A stretch of DNA of 64,000 nt from Hydrogenophaga palleronii_A. GTDB lineage: Bacteria; Pseudomonadota; Gammaproteobacteria; Burkholderiales; Burkholderiaceae_C. Made by a program: the position numbers and the translations under genes. The notes beneath the pieces are model-generated. The model ran no database searches. It had not been told where the DNA came from and was given only the letters and a program-made list of their open reading frames with translations. The stretch is from positions 1 to 64,000 of the forward strand of contig NZ_JAVDWU010000016.1 of NCBI RefSeq assembly GCF_031457455.1. Reading direction: 5' to 3'. Position 1 is the stretch's first letter. Each line of letters opens with the position of its first letter. Below are positions 16,927 to 26,117 of this stretch, piece by piece.

Positions 16927-19518
16927 ATGCACACGCTGCTCACCACCTACTCCTGGCAGGAACTGCGCCACCACCCATGGCGCAACGCGTCTGCGGTGGC
17001 GGCGGTGATGCTGGGCGTGGCATTGGCGTTTGCGGTGCACCTCATCAACGCTTCGGCCCTGGCCGAATTCTCCAGCGCGGTCAGTTCCGTCAACGGTCAG
17101 CCCGATCTGGAACTGCGGTCGCGACAAGGCCTGCTCGACGATGCGCTGGTGGAACGTGTGAGTGCGCACCCCGGCGTGGCCCTGGCCAGCCCGGTGCTGG
17201 CACTGTCCACCGCCGTGCTCGATGCGCGCGGCGAAAAGCTGAGTGTGCAACTGGTGGGGGTGGACGCGCTCACGGTGGCCGGTGTGTCGCCTGCGCTCAT
17301 GCCACGCACGGAACAAGCTGACGATGCTACCGGTAGCCGACGTCTGGACCTGTTTGCATCAGACGCCGTGTTTCTGAACCCGGCGGCCCGCCTGGCGCTC
17401 AGCACGGAAAGTGAACCACCCGCCACGCTGCAAGTGCAAAGCGGTCTGAGCCTGCGCACCGTGCGCGTGGCCGGCACCGTGAATGCACCGGGTGCGCCCA
17501 TGCTGGTCATGGACGTGGCCGCCGCGCAGGCCCTGATGGACCGCGTGGGCGCGATCAGCCGCATCGACATGCGTCTGACACCCGGCACGCAGGCAGACGC
17601 CTGGCTGGCATCGATGGCGCTGCCGCCGCAGGTGGTGGCGCAGCGCCCGGAACAGGCCACCGAGCGGGTCAGCAACCTCTCAAGAGCCTACCGGGTGAAC
17701 CTCACCGTGCTGGCACTGGTGGCGCTGTTCACGGGTGCGTTCCTGGTGTTCAGCGTCTTGTCGCTCTCGGTGGCACGGCGCCAGCAGCAGTTCGCCTTGC
17801 TGGGCGTTCTGGGCCTGTCCGCACTCGAGAGGCTGCAACTGGTGCTGGCCGAATCGGCCTTGCTGGGTCTGCTGGGCAGTGTGCTGGGCGTGGCACTGGG
17901 CTCCGCGCTCGCGGCACTGTCGCTGCGTCTGTTGGGTGGTGACCTGGGCGGCGGCTATTTCTCTGGCGCCACGCCACCCTTGCAGTGGCAATGGTGGGCC
18001 GCCCTGCTCTATGGCGGGCTGGGTGTGGCCGCTGCGGTGGCGGGGGGGTGGTGGCCCGCCCGCGCCACCGCACAAATGGCGCCGGCCCTGGCGCTCAAGG
18101 GACTGGGTGGCGCAAGCGTCGGCACCACACGCCGGGGCCATTCCGTGGCGCTCGGCATGGTGCTGCTGGCCGGCGCACTGGCCTGGGCACCGCCGGTAGC
18201 GGGCATTCCCCTGTTCGCATATTTTTCTGTGGGCCTGCTGCTGGTGGGTGGCATTGCCGCGTTACCGCTGGGCGTGAGTGCCCTGCTCGACCGGCTGGCG
18301 CCCTGGGTGGCCCGCCACGCCTTGCCCCTGCTGGCGGTGGAGCGCTCGCGCCGCATGCGCGAAACGGCTGCCGTGGCCACCAGTGGGGTGGTGGCCAGCC
18401 TGGCCCTGTCGGTGGCGCTCACCGTGATGGTGGCGAGCTTTCGCGATTCGGTGACGCAGTGGCTCGACGGCGTGCTGCCAGCGCCGCTGTATGTTCGCGC
18501 AGCCGCCAGCACGCTGAGTGAGAGCAACACCCTGCCAACCGACTTTGTGCAGGCGATGGGCCAGGTGCCCGGTGTGGCTCGGGTGGACCCGCTGCGCGCC
18601 ACCTCACTGCAGTTCAGCCCCACGCTGCCCGCCGTGGCCCTGCTGGCCAGGCCGCTGGACGGCGCAGGCACCACCGGCCAGCGTCTGCCGCTGGTGGGCA
18701 ACCCATTGCCTATGCCCGCAGCGGCTGTGGGCGAAGACGTGGTGCCGGTGTACGTGAGCGAGGCCATGCTGGACCTGTACGACGCGCAACCCGGTGGCTG
18801 GCTGCCGGCGCTGGGCCTGGCCTTTCCGCCAGCGAGTGCAGGCACACCTGAGCCCCGCTTCTTTGTGGCCGGCGTCTGGCGCGACTACGCGCGCCAGCAC
18901 GGCAGCGTGGTGATGGACCGGACCGACTTCGTGCGCCTCTCCGGCGACGAACGGGTGAACGATCTGGCGCTGCATCTGGACGAAGACGCTGAAGAAACTT
19001 CGGTTCAAGAGGCCATTCGCGCATTGGCCCGTGAGAAGGGAGCAGAAGACCTGATCGAGTTCGCTTCGGCCGGGCAGATCCGCGCCGTGTCGCTGCGCAT
19101 TTTTGACCGCAGCTTCGCCGTCACTTACTGGTTGCAGGCGGTGGCCATTGCGATCGGCCTGTTTGGAGTGGCCGCCAGCTTCAGCGCGCAGGTGCTGGCT
19201 CGCCGGCGCGAATTTGGCCTGCTCGCTCACCTGGGGCTCACGCGCCGGCAGATCCTGGGTCTGGTGGCGCTCGAAGGCCTGGCGTGGACGGTGCTGGGCG
19301 CCATCGCCGGCCTGCTGCTGGGGCTGGCGGTGAGCCTGGTGCTGGTGCACGTGGTGAACCCGCAAAGCTTCCACTGGACCATGGACCTCGCCCTGCCCTG
19401 GGCGCGGCTGCTGGCGCTGTGCTTCGCCGTGGTACTGGCGGGTACGGCCACCGCCTGGCTGGCCGGGCGCGCCGCCGCCAGCCGCGACGCGGTGCAGGCG
19501 GTCAAGGAAGACTGGTAA
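16927..19518 (+). CDS. FtsX-type ABC transporter permease, 863 residues
   Basis: Large inner-membrane permease of the YbbP/MacB-like superfamily. Helix one is at about 24-45, followed by a periplasmic region to about residue 255. A first FtsX domain covers about 255-380 and ends PARATAQMAPALALKGLGG. A central pair of helices and a second periplasmic region precede the second FtsX domain near the C-terminus (about 735-863), which ends AASRDAVQAVKEDW. Such proteins usually work with a LolD-like ATPase and a lipocalin-like AttH protein in lipid or lipoprotein movement. The AttH-like gene is two genes downstream, but no ATPase gene is adjacent. A PLP enzyme gene follows after only ten bases. Confidence 0.88.
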   Translation: MHTLLTTYSWQELRHHPWRNASAVAAVMLGVALAFAVHLINASALAEFSSAVSSVNGQPDLELRSRQGLLDDALVERVSAHPGVALASPVLALSTAVLDARGEKLSVQLVGVDALTVAGVSPALMPRTEQADDATGSRRLDLFASDAVFLNPAARLALSTESEPPATLQVQSGLSLRTVRVAGTVNAPGAPMLVMDVAAAQALMDRVGAISRIDMRLTPGTQADAWLASMALPPQVVAQRPEQATERVSNLSRAYRVNLTVLALVALFTGAFLVFSVLSLSVARRQQQFALLGVLGLSALERLQLVLAESALLGLLGSVLGVALGSALAALSLRLLGGDLGGGYFSGATPPLQWQWWAALLYGGLGVAAAVAGGWWPARATAQMAPALALKGLGGASVGTTRRGHSVALGMVLLAGALAWAPPVAGIPLFAYFSVGLLLVGGIAALPLGVSALLDRLAPWVARHALPLLAVERSRRMRETAAVATSGVVASLALSVALTVMVASFRDSVTQWLDGVLPAPLYVRAAASTLSESNTLPTDFVQAMGQVPGVARVDPLRATSLQFSPTLPAVALLARPLDGAGTTGQRLPLVGNPLPMPAAAVGEDVVPVYVSEAMLDLYDAQPGGWLPALGLAFPPASAGTPEPRFFVAGVWRDYARQHGSVVMDRTDFVRLSGDERVNDLALHLDEDAEETSVQEAIRALAREKGAEDLIEFASAGQIRAVSLRIFDRSFAVTYWLQAVAIAIGLFGVAASFSAQVLARRREFGLLAHLGLTRRQILGLVALEGLAWTVLGAIAGLLLGLAVSLVLVHVVNPQSFHWTMDLALPWARLLALCFAVVLAGTATAWLAGRAAASRDAVQAVKEDW

Positions 19519-19528
19519 AAAGCTCGGC

Positions 19529-20599
19529 ATGAAACACACCACACCCACACCGGACTGGACCCACCAGGCCATCGCCCTCATTGAAGCCGATTTCTGCCGC
19601 AGCGCCGACACGCACCTCATCGCCCTGCCCCTGCCCCACTGGGCGGCGCATGGCATTGACATGTACCTCAAGGACGAATCCACCCACCCCACCGGCAGCC
19701 TCAAGCACCGGCTGGCGCGCTCGCTGTTTTTGTACGCGCTGTGCAATGGCTGGCTGCATGAGGGCACCACGGTGGTCGAGGCCTCCAGCGGTTCCACCGC
19801 CGTGAGCGAGGCCTACTTCGCCCGCCTGCTCGGCCTGCCCTTCATCGCGGTGATGCCGCGCAGCACCTCACAGGAAAAGGTGGACCAGATCACCTTCTAC
19901 GGCGGGCGCTGCCATTTCGTCGAAAAGGCCGGCGAGGTGTACGCCGCCGCGCAGCAACTGGCGCAGGACACGGGCGGCCACTACATGGACCAGTTCACCT
20001 ATGCCGAACGCGCCACCGACTGGCGCGGCAACAACAACATCGCCCAGAGCATGTTCGAGCAGATGGCACGCGAGCGCCACCCGGTGCCGCGCTGGATCGT
20101 GGTGGGCGCGGGCACGGGCGGCACCAGCGCCACCATCGGCCGCTACCTGCGGTACCAGCGCCACGCCAGCCAGCTCTGCGTGGCCGACCCCGAAGGCTCG
20201 GTGTTCGCCGCCTACCACCGCAGCGGCGACGCCACGCTCACCGCACCGGGCTCGCGCATTGAAGGCATCGGCCGCCCGCGTGTGGAACCCAGCTTCATCC
20301 CCAGCCTGGTCGACCGCATGATCGAAGTGCCCAATGCCGACTCGCTGGCAGCCATGCATGCACTCTCCGCATTGCTGGGCCGCCGCGTGGGCCCTTCCAC
20401 CGGCACCAACCTGGTGGCCATGCTCACGCTGGCACAGGAAATGAGGGCCAGGGGCGAGAGCGGCGCGATTCTTTCGCTCTTGTGCGACAGCGGCGAACGC
20501 TACCGGCCCACCTACTTCGACGCCGACTGGGCCAGCGCGCAGTTTGGCGACTGCGCCACCGCCAACGCACGCATCGCCGCTCAGCTTAAAGGCGCATGA
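19529..20599 (+). CDS. PLP-dependent cysteine synthase-family enzyme (Cds1-like)
   Basis: A 356-residue fold-type II PLP enzyme. The Schiff-base lysine is K59 in HPTGSLKHRLA, the substrate-binding loop is EASSGSTAVSEA and the phosphate-binding loop is VVGAGTGGTSATIGRY. The sequence matches the group that includes L-cysteine desulfhydrase Cds1 rather than classical CysK/CysM, which would have GNTGI and a longer active-site region. It therefore probably releases sulphide from cysteine, but this subgroup call is from memory. It lies ten bases after the FtsX permease and overlaps the AttH-like gene by four bases (ATGA), so all three are one translational unit. Confidence 0.83.
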   Translation: MKHTTPTPDWTHQAIALIEADFCRSADTHLIALPLPHWAAHGIDMYLKDESTHPTGSLKHRLARSLFLYALCNGWLHEGTTVVEASSGSTAVSEAYFARLLGLPFIAVMPRSTSQEKVDQITFYGGRCHFVEKAGEVYAAAQQLAQDTGGHYMDQFTYAERATDWRGNNNIAQSMFEQMARERHPVPRWIVVGAGTGGTSATIGRYLRYQRHASQLCVADPEGSVFAAYHRSGDATLTAPGSRIEGIGRPRVEPSFIPSLVDRMIEVPNADSLAAMHALSALLGRRVGPSTGTNLVAMLTLAQEMRARGESGAILSLLCDSGERYRPTYFDADWASAQFGDCATANARIAAQLKGA

Positions 20600-21762
20600 G
20601 CTTCGTTCAGGAAACCCTCGCGATGGCAGATGCTGCCCGGCTCAGCCGGCGGCGAATGCTGCTGGGCGGAGCGGGTGTTCTGGTGTTGCCCTCAGCGCGC
20701 GCACAGGCTTCTGCACACAGGCCGGGCGACGTGCTGCAACCCCGCGCGCTGACCTTTCCACGCGACCACGGCAGCCACAACGACACCCGCACCGAATGGT
20801 GGTACCTCACCGGCCACGGGCAAACCGCCGAGGGCCGCGCCTTCGGCTACCAGATCACTTTTTTCCGCAGCCGCGTGGACGAAGCGCAGCCGCTGCAAAG
20901 CCGGCTGGCGGCACGGCAACTGCTGTTCGCCCACGCCGCCATCACCGACGTGCAAAGCGCCAAGCTGTGGCACGACGACCGCATCGCGCGATGGAACGGT
21001 CTGCCGCCCGTACAGACCGAGCGCGGCGTGTTTGCCAGTGAAGACGACACGCAGGTGGTGCTGCGCGACTGGTCGTTCCAGCGCCTGCCCGACGGTCGCT
21101 ACCGGTCGCGCATCGAAGGCGGCGACATTGCCATTGACCTGACCGCCACCCCAACGCAAGGTGTGCTGCTGCAAGGCGAAGAGGGTTTCTCGCGCAAGGG
21201 GCCGGAACCCGCCCAGTCCAGCTTCTACGTCACCCATCCGCAACTGGCGGTGCAGGTCGCGCTCACGGTGCGCGGCCAGCGTTTCGACGTGAAAGGCACG
21301 GCCTGGCTGGACCACGAATGGAGCGAAGCCGTGCTGGCCCCCGACGCCGTGGGCTGGGACTGGATCGGCATGAACCTCTTCAACGGCGACAGCCTCACCG
21401 CCTTCCAGCTGCGCCGGCAGGACGGCAGCGCCTTGTGGGCCGGTGGCTCCTTTCGCAGCGCGACCGATGCCAACGCGCCAATGGCCGGTCAGCGCTTCGC
21501 GCCCGATACCGTGCACTTCGAACCCTTGCGCACCTGGACCAGCCCCCTCACCCGCGCCACCTACCCCGTCGCATGGACCATCACCACGCCCGCCGGCCGC
21601 TTCAGCGTGCACGCGGCGATCGACGCACAAGAACTCGACAGCCGCCAGAGCACCGGCACCATCTACTGGGAAGGCCTGTCGGATTTGCTCGACGAACAGG
21701 GCCAGCGAGTGGGGCGGGGGTATTTGGAGATGACGGGGTATGCGCGACGACTGGTCTTGTGA
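20596..21762 (+). CDS. AttH/carotenoid hydratase-type lipocalin-like protein
   Basis: A 388-residue exported protein. The N-terminus carries a probable Tat signal (residues 15-37: LSRRRMLLGGAGVLVLPSARA). The mature part has the AttH/CrtC hallmarks: FPRDHGSHNDTRTEWWYLTGH, AFGYQITFFR, TAWLDHEWSE and GWDWIGMNLFNGDSLTAFQL. These form two lipocalin-like beta barrels. Proteins of this type commonly sit beside FtsX-type permeases and may carry a hydrophobic ligand across the envelope. The start overlaps the previous stop by four bases (ATGA). True carotenoid hydratase activity is unlikely because no carotenoid genes are in sight. Confidence 0.87.
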   Translation: MSFVQETLAMADAARLSRRRMLLGGAGVLVLPSARAQASAHRPGDVLQPRALTFPRDHGSHNDTRTEWWYLTGHGQTAEGRAFGYQITFFRSRVDEAQPLQSRLAARQLLFAHAAITDVQSAKLWHDDRIARWNGLPPVQTERGVFASEDDTQVVLRDWSFQRLPDGRYRSRIEGGDIAIDLTATPTQGVLLQGEEGFSRKGPEPAQSSFYVTHPQLAVQVALTVRGQRFDVKGTAWLDHEWSEAVLAPDAVGWDWIGMNLFNGDSLTAFQLRRQDGSALWAGGSFRSATDANAPMAGQRFAPDTVHFEPLRTWTSPLTRATYPVAWTITTPAGRFSVHAAIDAQELDSRQSTGTIYWEGLSDLLDEQGQRVGRGYLEMTGYARRLVL

Positions 21763-21777
21763 AGCACGGCGCGTTCC

Positions 21778-22575
21778 TCATCCATGTGCCAATACATGAC
21801 GCAGAATGGCTTTCTGCACGGGCAGAAGAAGCTTCTTCTGTTCATGCCCAACGAAACCCGCGTAGCTCAAGGGATCAAAAGCCAACTCACGGCCAATAGA
21901 AAACGGCGGGGTGGGTAAGAGCTTGGGATGTCCCATTTGGGAAAGATGGGCTTCGGTAAGCGAACTGCCTGGGGCCTCAATTCCGCTGGGCCAGGCATCG
22001 GTGATGACGATGTCCACCTTTGCATCCACCGATTCGGTGAACACCACGTTGGGCATGGCTTCATGAAAGCGGGCCTCACACACATGTTGAATCGAAAAAC
22101 CCATGACACCAGCGAGCTCGTGCCACGATCGCAATACGTTGGTGGGCGGACCCCAAAGGCAGATGCGTGCCTGCTCAATGGGAACCAAGGCGCTGTTCAC
22201 GTAGAAGGCGTCGGTCAGCACCTCGCAGGGATGACCCTTGCTGGACATGGCATTGACCACCGGGCGGCAGGAAGCGTCTGCGAATTCCGCCAGCCGCTCA
22301 TGATTCGACTCCCGCACCACATACACGGCATAAAACGGATCCAAATAGCCCGCAAGATCACAAACCCGCTCACCTGTTTTGAGGAGATTCGGCAGTTCCG
22401 TGAAAGCAAGCCCAAGCTCGCGAAAAGCCTGAACGAAGGTGGTCCGGGTGCGAATGCCATTGCCTTCAAACGACCACGCCACTGCACCATTCATAGGCAT
22501 TGCCGGTGCTTCGACAAATGTCCAGATTGCCCTTACGTCGGCAGGCGTCAGGTCGGACAAGTGAATGAGGTTCAT
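21778..22575 (-). CDS. Degenerate aspartate/ornithine carbamoyltransferase homologue
   Basis: A 265-residue protein recognisably of the carbamoyltransferase superfamily, yet shorter than the usual 300-340. The carbamoyl-phosphate loop S-T-R-T-R is present as GIRTRTTF (40-47), with Gly-Ile in place of Ser-Thr. The second site reads GHPCEVLTD (114-122), where OTCases have HPCQ. The segment ICLWGPPTNVLRSW (138-151) matches the second-domain strand. The HCLP motif is missing; the place holds PKLLPTPP (217-224). These changes suggest a changed substrate or loss of catalysis. The gene starts 52 bases after the M48 peptidase gene on the same strand and converges with the AttH-like gene. Confidence 0.75.
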   Translation of the reverse strand: MNLIHLSDLTPADVRAIWTFVEAPAMPMNGAVAWSFEGNGIRTRTTFVQAFRELGLAFTELPNLLKTGERVCDLAGYLDPFYAVYVVRESNHERLAEFADASCRPVVNAMSSKGHPCEVLTDAFYVNSALVPIEQARICLWGPPTNVLRSWHELAGVMGFSIQHVCEARFHEAMPNVVFTESVDAKVDIVITDAWPSGIEAPGSSLTEAHLSQMGHPKLLPTPPFSIGRELAFDPLSYAGFVGHEQKKLLLPVQKAILRHVLAHG

Positions 22576-22627
22576 GCAAGTATTCCGGTGTGCTCACGTC
22601 ATGCCCAGACTGTGAATCACGAGCTTC

Positions 22628-23701
22628 TCATTGCGCAACGTCAGGGGCCCACTCCCTGAAGAACCGTATGCGCTCGCCGTGGTCAGGATGACTGGAGATG
22701 GCAATGGGCAGTGCTACCCCTTCCTTGTCTTTGTCCGCCTTGCCCTTCTCGTCGTCACCTCGGTCTTCCTCCTGCATGCGCTCAAAGAACACAGCCATCG
22801 CTGATGGCGAGAGCCCGGCTGCGTGCAACATGCTGGCAGCATGCGCGTCGGCGCGGCGTTCGGCGTCGCGGGAGTATGACTGGGTGGCCAGCGTGGCGGG
22901 CACGGTGGCGATGAAGCCGCTGGCGTCGCCCAGCACCACGCCCACGAGCGCACTCACCAGGCTGGCGCGAACCATCATGTCCATGCCGTCCCGGTGCTGC
23001 ACGTGGGCCAGTTCGTGGGCGAGCACACCCACAATGGCGTCGGGCTGGTCTTTCAGCAGGTCGACGAGTGCGTCGGTCATGACGATGTAGCCACCCGGCA
23101 AGGCAAACGCGTTGGCACCCAGGATCTTGGAGGCATGGAACGAGAGCTGCCAGGGCGGCGCATCGCCCGCTGGGTAGGCCCGCTCCACCACCGTCTCGAA
23201 GCGCTTGCGAAGTTCAGCCTGCCGAGCTTCGGGCAGCTTGCTCGGCTTGAGAAACAGGCGGTCCAGTTGCTGCATGCTCTGCTGGCCAATGCGGGCCTCC
23301 AGTGCGTCGGGCAAGGCATGTGCCACGGTCTGGCTGAGCCAGGGAACACCCCACACCCAGGCGGCGGCCAGAAAGACCACCGTGCCAGCCATGGCCACCA
23401 GCGTGGCACGCCAGCTCTGCATCCAGCCCACGACGGGGCTTTCATATGGGTGGTTGGCCTGCCACCAGGTGTCCCATTCGGCGGCATCGGCATGCTGGAT
23501 CATGCCGCCGTCGGGCAGGTCGGTCTGGCGCTGACCATGCGAACGGCGTTCAGGCCATCGCACTTCTTTCAGCGGGTAGTGGCGCACCTCGTCGCCGGTG
23601 TGCATGAGCAGTTCGGCCCCCTCAATGCGAAGGCGCACCGTGCGCGCCCGGGGGCTTTGCCCATCAAACCAGCGGGTGACGATGGGCCCGCCCGGCGGCA
23701 T
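22628..23701 (-). CDS. M48 family metallopeptidase with membrane anchor
   Basis: A 357-residue zinc peptidase. The zinc motif HEXXH is at 229-233 (LAHELAHVQH) and the third ligand is probably E281 in RDAERRADAHAA, the ExxAD-type helix of M48. One membrane helix lies at about 98-120, with a second hydrophobic stretch at 243-270. The N-terminal 90 residues are a charged cytoplasmic-type domain seen in YcaL/HtpX-like relatives fused to small modules. The ATG at 23701 shares one base with the stop of the preceding YjgN gene (TGATG), so translation is coupled. Its likely role is turnover of membrane or periplasmic proteins. Confidence 0.88.
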   Translation of the reverse strand: MPPGGPIVTRWFDGQSPRARTVRLRIEGAELLMHTGDEVRHYPLKEVRWPERRSHGQRQTDLPDGGMIQHADAAEWDTWWQANHPYESPVVGWMQSWRATLVAMAGTVVFLAAAWVWGVPWLSQTVAHALPDALEARIGQQSMQQLDRLFLKPSKLPEARQAELRKRFETVVERAYPAGDAPPWQLSFHASKILGANAFALPGGYIVMTDALVDLLKDQPDAIVGVLAHELAHVQHRDGMDMMVRASLVSALVGVVLGDASGFIATVPATLATQSYSRDAERRADAHAASMLHAAGLSPSAMAVFFERMQEEDRGDDEKGKADKDKEGVALPIAISSHPDHGERIRFFREWAPDVAQ

Positions 23702-24930
23702 CACAGACCCATGTCCATGCCAAAGAAATCGCCGGCGGCGTCGCCCAGCACGCCCTTGTTGCGCTGCTGGGCCTTGGCCACCCACTGATCCACGTCGCCA
23801 TCCACCTCCACGGCCATGGCTTCCAGCTTGACGCGCGCGGTGCGCACCTTGGCAAAGGGCCAGAAAAGCCCCAACGTGAGCACCAGCAGCAACAGGTTGA
23901 CCAGAGTGACCCGGAACAGGCTGCGAAAGCGCAACTGGCTCTGGAACGTCACTTGTTCGCTGCGGGTGTTATCCCACAGCAGGTTCTGCATGCGGGAGGC
24001 AGCAAAGGGACCCAGCACCAGCGGGACCACCAAGTAGAAAACGGCCACGAAGCCAATGATCATCAAGAAAATGGCTGCGGTGCCTGCGCCCGCGCCTCCA
24101 CCGCCCATGGCCGAATACACCGCCCCGACACCCACCGTGACGGACAGCACAGCCACCAGCACGGCAAGGGAACCGAACACCACCAGCAGGGTCAGGCCGA
24201 CCAGCTTGAGGAACAGCAGGTAGAAGCGGCCAGCACCCACTTTCAGCGATGTGCGCTCTTGTGCAAAGGCATAGCCGCCATGCTGGTATCGCTTGACGCG
24301 CGCCCATAGCCAGGGCAACAAGACCAGAAAGGCAAGAGTGACGACGCCCATCATGGCTGCGGCACCTTGCGCGAGTTCGGAAACGAGTTCTTCGTCGGTC
24401 TCCACGGCAGGCAGCATGAGCACAAACACCAGACCAGGCACAAAGAAAGGCAGCATGGCCATGTAGGCCGACTTCAGATCGCCTTCAAACGCAAACCGCA
24501 CACCCCGCCAGCTGGTGTTGCGCAGACGGAACTGGAGAGAAGCACGCCACAAGGCAGGCCATAGCGCCATGAGCACCAGAAACGGCACCCAAGACAAAGA
24601 CGGCACAAAGTTCGAAATCGCCCAGTAGCCCACGCCCAGCACCAGCATGACCAGATAGCCCCGAAACATTTTCCAGGGATCGGCATGAAAACCCAGCGGG
24701 TCCCCGCCGACCAGCGTGTTGTTCTGAAAGTAAGCCATGCGTCGGGCGCGCGCAAAAGGCCAGTACAAGGTCAGCGTGACCAGGGTCAACAACAGGTTGA
24801 CGATCCAGATGCGGAAATACTCGCTGCCGGAACCCGTGAAGCGCACATCGAGCGTGCGGTTGCTCAGGCCCTTCGGGTCGCCTTCGTCGGGCAGCGTTTG
24901 TGTGGGCGCGAATTCGCCTTGTGGTTCCAT
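23701..24930 (-). CDS. YjgN family (DUF898) membrane protein
   Basis: A 409-residue integral membrane protein with about eight helices. It is built from repeated units, each with the DUF898 signature: FRIWIVNLLLTLVTLTLYWP then ARARRMAYFQNN near the N-terminus, and FRVTLVNLLLLVLTLGLFWP then AKVRTARV near the C-terminus. The middle region repeats the pattern as KRYQHGGYAFA. Function of the family is unknown. Coupling to the M48 peptidase gene (one-base overlap) is a common pairing and hints that both act on the same membrane substrates. The start ATG at 24930 stands 73 bases downstream of msrA, so one minus-strand transcript for msrB-msrA-yjgN-M48 is possible. Confidence 0.9.
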   Translation of the reverse strand: MEPQGEFAPTQTLPDEGDPKGLSNRTLDVRFTGSGSEYFRIWIVNLLLTLVTLTLYWPFARARRMAYFQNNTLVGGDPLGFHADPWKMFRGYLVMLVLGVGYWAISNFVPSLSWVPFLVLMALWPALWRASLQFRLRNTSWRGVRFAFEGDLKSAYMAMLPFFVPGLVFVLMLPAVETDEELVSELAQGAAAMMGVVTLAFLVLLPWLWARVKRYQHGGYAFAQERTSLKVGAGRFYLLFLKLVGLTLLVVFGSLAVLVAVLSVTVGVGAVYSAMGGGGAGAGTAAIFLMIIGFVAVFYLVVPLVLGPFAASRMQNLLWDNTRSEQVTFQSQLRFRSLFRVTLVNLLLLVLTLGLFWPFAKVRTARVKLEAMAVEVDGDVDQWVAKAQQRNKGVLGDAAGDFFGMDMGL

Positions 24931-25003
24931 CCCTCATCCTCCGTATTTGTGAAAACCGGGCAGATGCTACCACTGGTTACACAGGCATCCGGAGGCGTTG
25001 GCA

Positions 25004-25588
25004 TTACTCCCAGAGTTGCTTGACGCGCGCGTCGCGCCCGCAAGAGAGGCGGTAGTAGTTGTAGCGCACCGGGTTCTTCTTGTAATAGTCCTGGTGGTAG
25101 TCCTCGGCCAAATAGAAGGTGCTCGCGGGTGCGAGTTCTGTGTGAATCTCCTTGAAGCGTCCGCTTTTCAGCAGTGCCCCATGGCTGGCCTCCACCACCT
25201 TGCGCTCCTCTTCGTTCTGCCAGTAGATGCCGCTGCGGTACTGGCTGCCGATGTCGCAGAACTGCCGGTTCTTGACGGTGGGATCAATGTGGCGCCAGAA
25301 GTATTCCACCAGTTCGGCGTAGCTCACCTTGGTGCTGTCGTAGATCACGCGCACGGCTTCGGTGTGGCCCGTGTGACCGTTGCTGACCTGTTCGTAGGTC
25401 GGGTTCGTTGTTTTGCCGGCGGTGTAGCCCGACTCGGCTTCGATCACGCCAGGCAGTTTTTCAAAGTCTTTCTCCACGCACCAGAAACAGCCCCCAGCAA
25501 AGATGGCGGTGGCCGTGGCGGCTTGGGCCGCACCGGCCAGGGTGGCGAGCCAGGCGGTGGCAATGAGGGAGGGCAATGTCTTGTTCAT
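25004..25588 (-). CDS. msrA: Peptide-methionine (S)-S-oxide reductase, exported
   Basis: Reduces methionine-S-sulfoxide in proteins. The 194-residue protein has a signal peptide (1-23, ending AQAA) and the catalytic motif GGCFWCVE with C34 as nucleophile. The conserved YEQVSNGHTGHTEAVRV and YHQDYYKKNP segments bind the substrate methyl group and main chain. A late cysteine in RLSCGRDARV is the likely resolving residue. Because of the signal peptide it should repair envelope proteins, unlike the cytosolic MsrA of E. coli. The gene lies 31 bases after msrB. Confidence 0.95.
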   Translation of the reverse strand: MNKTLPSLIATAWLATLAGAAQAATATAIFAGGCFWCVEKDFEKLPGVIEAESGYTAGKTTNPTYEQVSNGHTGHTEAVRVIYDSTKVSYAELVEYFWRHIDPTVKNRQFCDIGSQYRSGIYWQNEEERKVVEASHGALLKSGRFKEIHTELAPASTFYLAEDYHQDYYKKNPVRYNYYRLSCGRDARVKQLWE

Positions 25589-25619
25589 CGTGATGGCTCG
25601 GTGAATGGGTGGCCAGGTT

Positions 25620-26117
25620 TCACGTGCGCAGGGCTGGCAGGGCCGTGCCTTCAGGCACGAACGCCAGCGCCACGCCGTTGTTGCAGTAGCGTTTGCCGGT
25701 GGGGCGCGGGCCGTCGTTGAAGACGTGGCCCTGGTGCCCGCCGCAGCGCGCGCAGTGGTACTCCGTGCGCGGGAAGATGAGCTTGAAGTCGGTGGACGTA
25801 CCCACCGCATCGGGCAGCGGCTGCCAGAAACTGGGCCAGCCGGTGCCGCTGTCGTACTTGTGGGCAGCGCTGAACAGCGGCAGGTTGCAGGCCGCACACA
25901 CAAAGGTGCCGGGGCGCTTTTCACCGTCCAGGGGGCTGGAACCGGCGGGCTCGGTGCCGTGTTCGAACAGCACATGGTAGGCAGCGGGCGAGACGATCTG
26001 CTTCCACTCAGCCGCCGTCTTCTTCACTGGGAATGGTGCTGCCGCCACGGCGGTGGCAGGCAACGCAGCACCGGCGATCCAGCCGGTCAAGGACTTCAAC
26101 ATGGTTCGTCGCTCCAT
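25620..26117 (-). CDS. msrB: Peptide-methionine (R)-S-oxide reductase, exported
   Basis: Reduces methionine-R-sulfoxide in proteins. The 165-residue protein has an N-terminal segment ERRTMLKSLTGWIAG that resembles a Tat signal. The zinc site is C74/C77 (CAAC) and C122/C125 (CARC). The substrate region reads SGTGWPSF, and the catalytic cysteine is C145 in GKRYCNNGVAL; most MsrBs have I/V-N-S here, so NNG is a mild variation. AGGA lies seven bases before the ATG at 26117; a GTG at 26141 is a weaker alternative. Followed by msrA in the same direction, it gives a complete periplasmic repair pair. Confidence 0.94.
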   Translation of the reverse strand: MERRTMLKSLTGWIAGAALPATAVAAAPFPVKKTAAEWKQIVSPAAYHVLFEHGTEPAGSSPLDGEKRPGTFVCAACNLPLFSAAHKYDSGTGWPSFWQPLPDAVGTSTDFKLIFPRTEYHCARCGGHQGHVFNDGPRPTGKRYCNNGVALAFVPEGTALPALRT

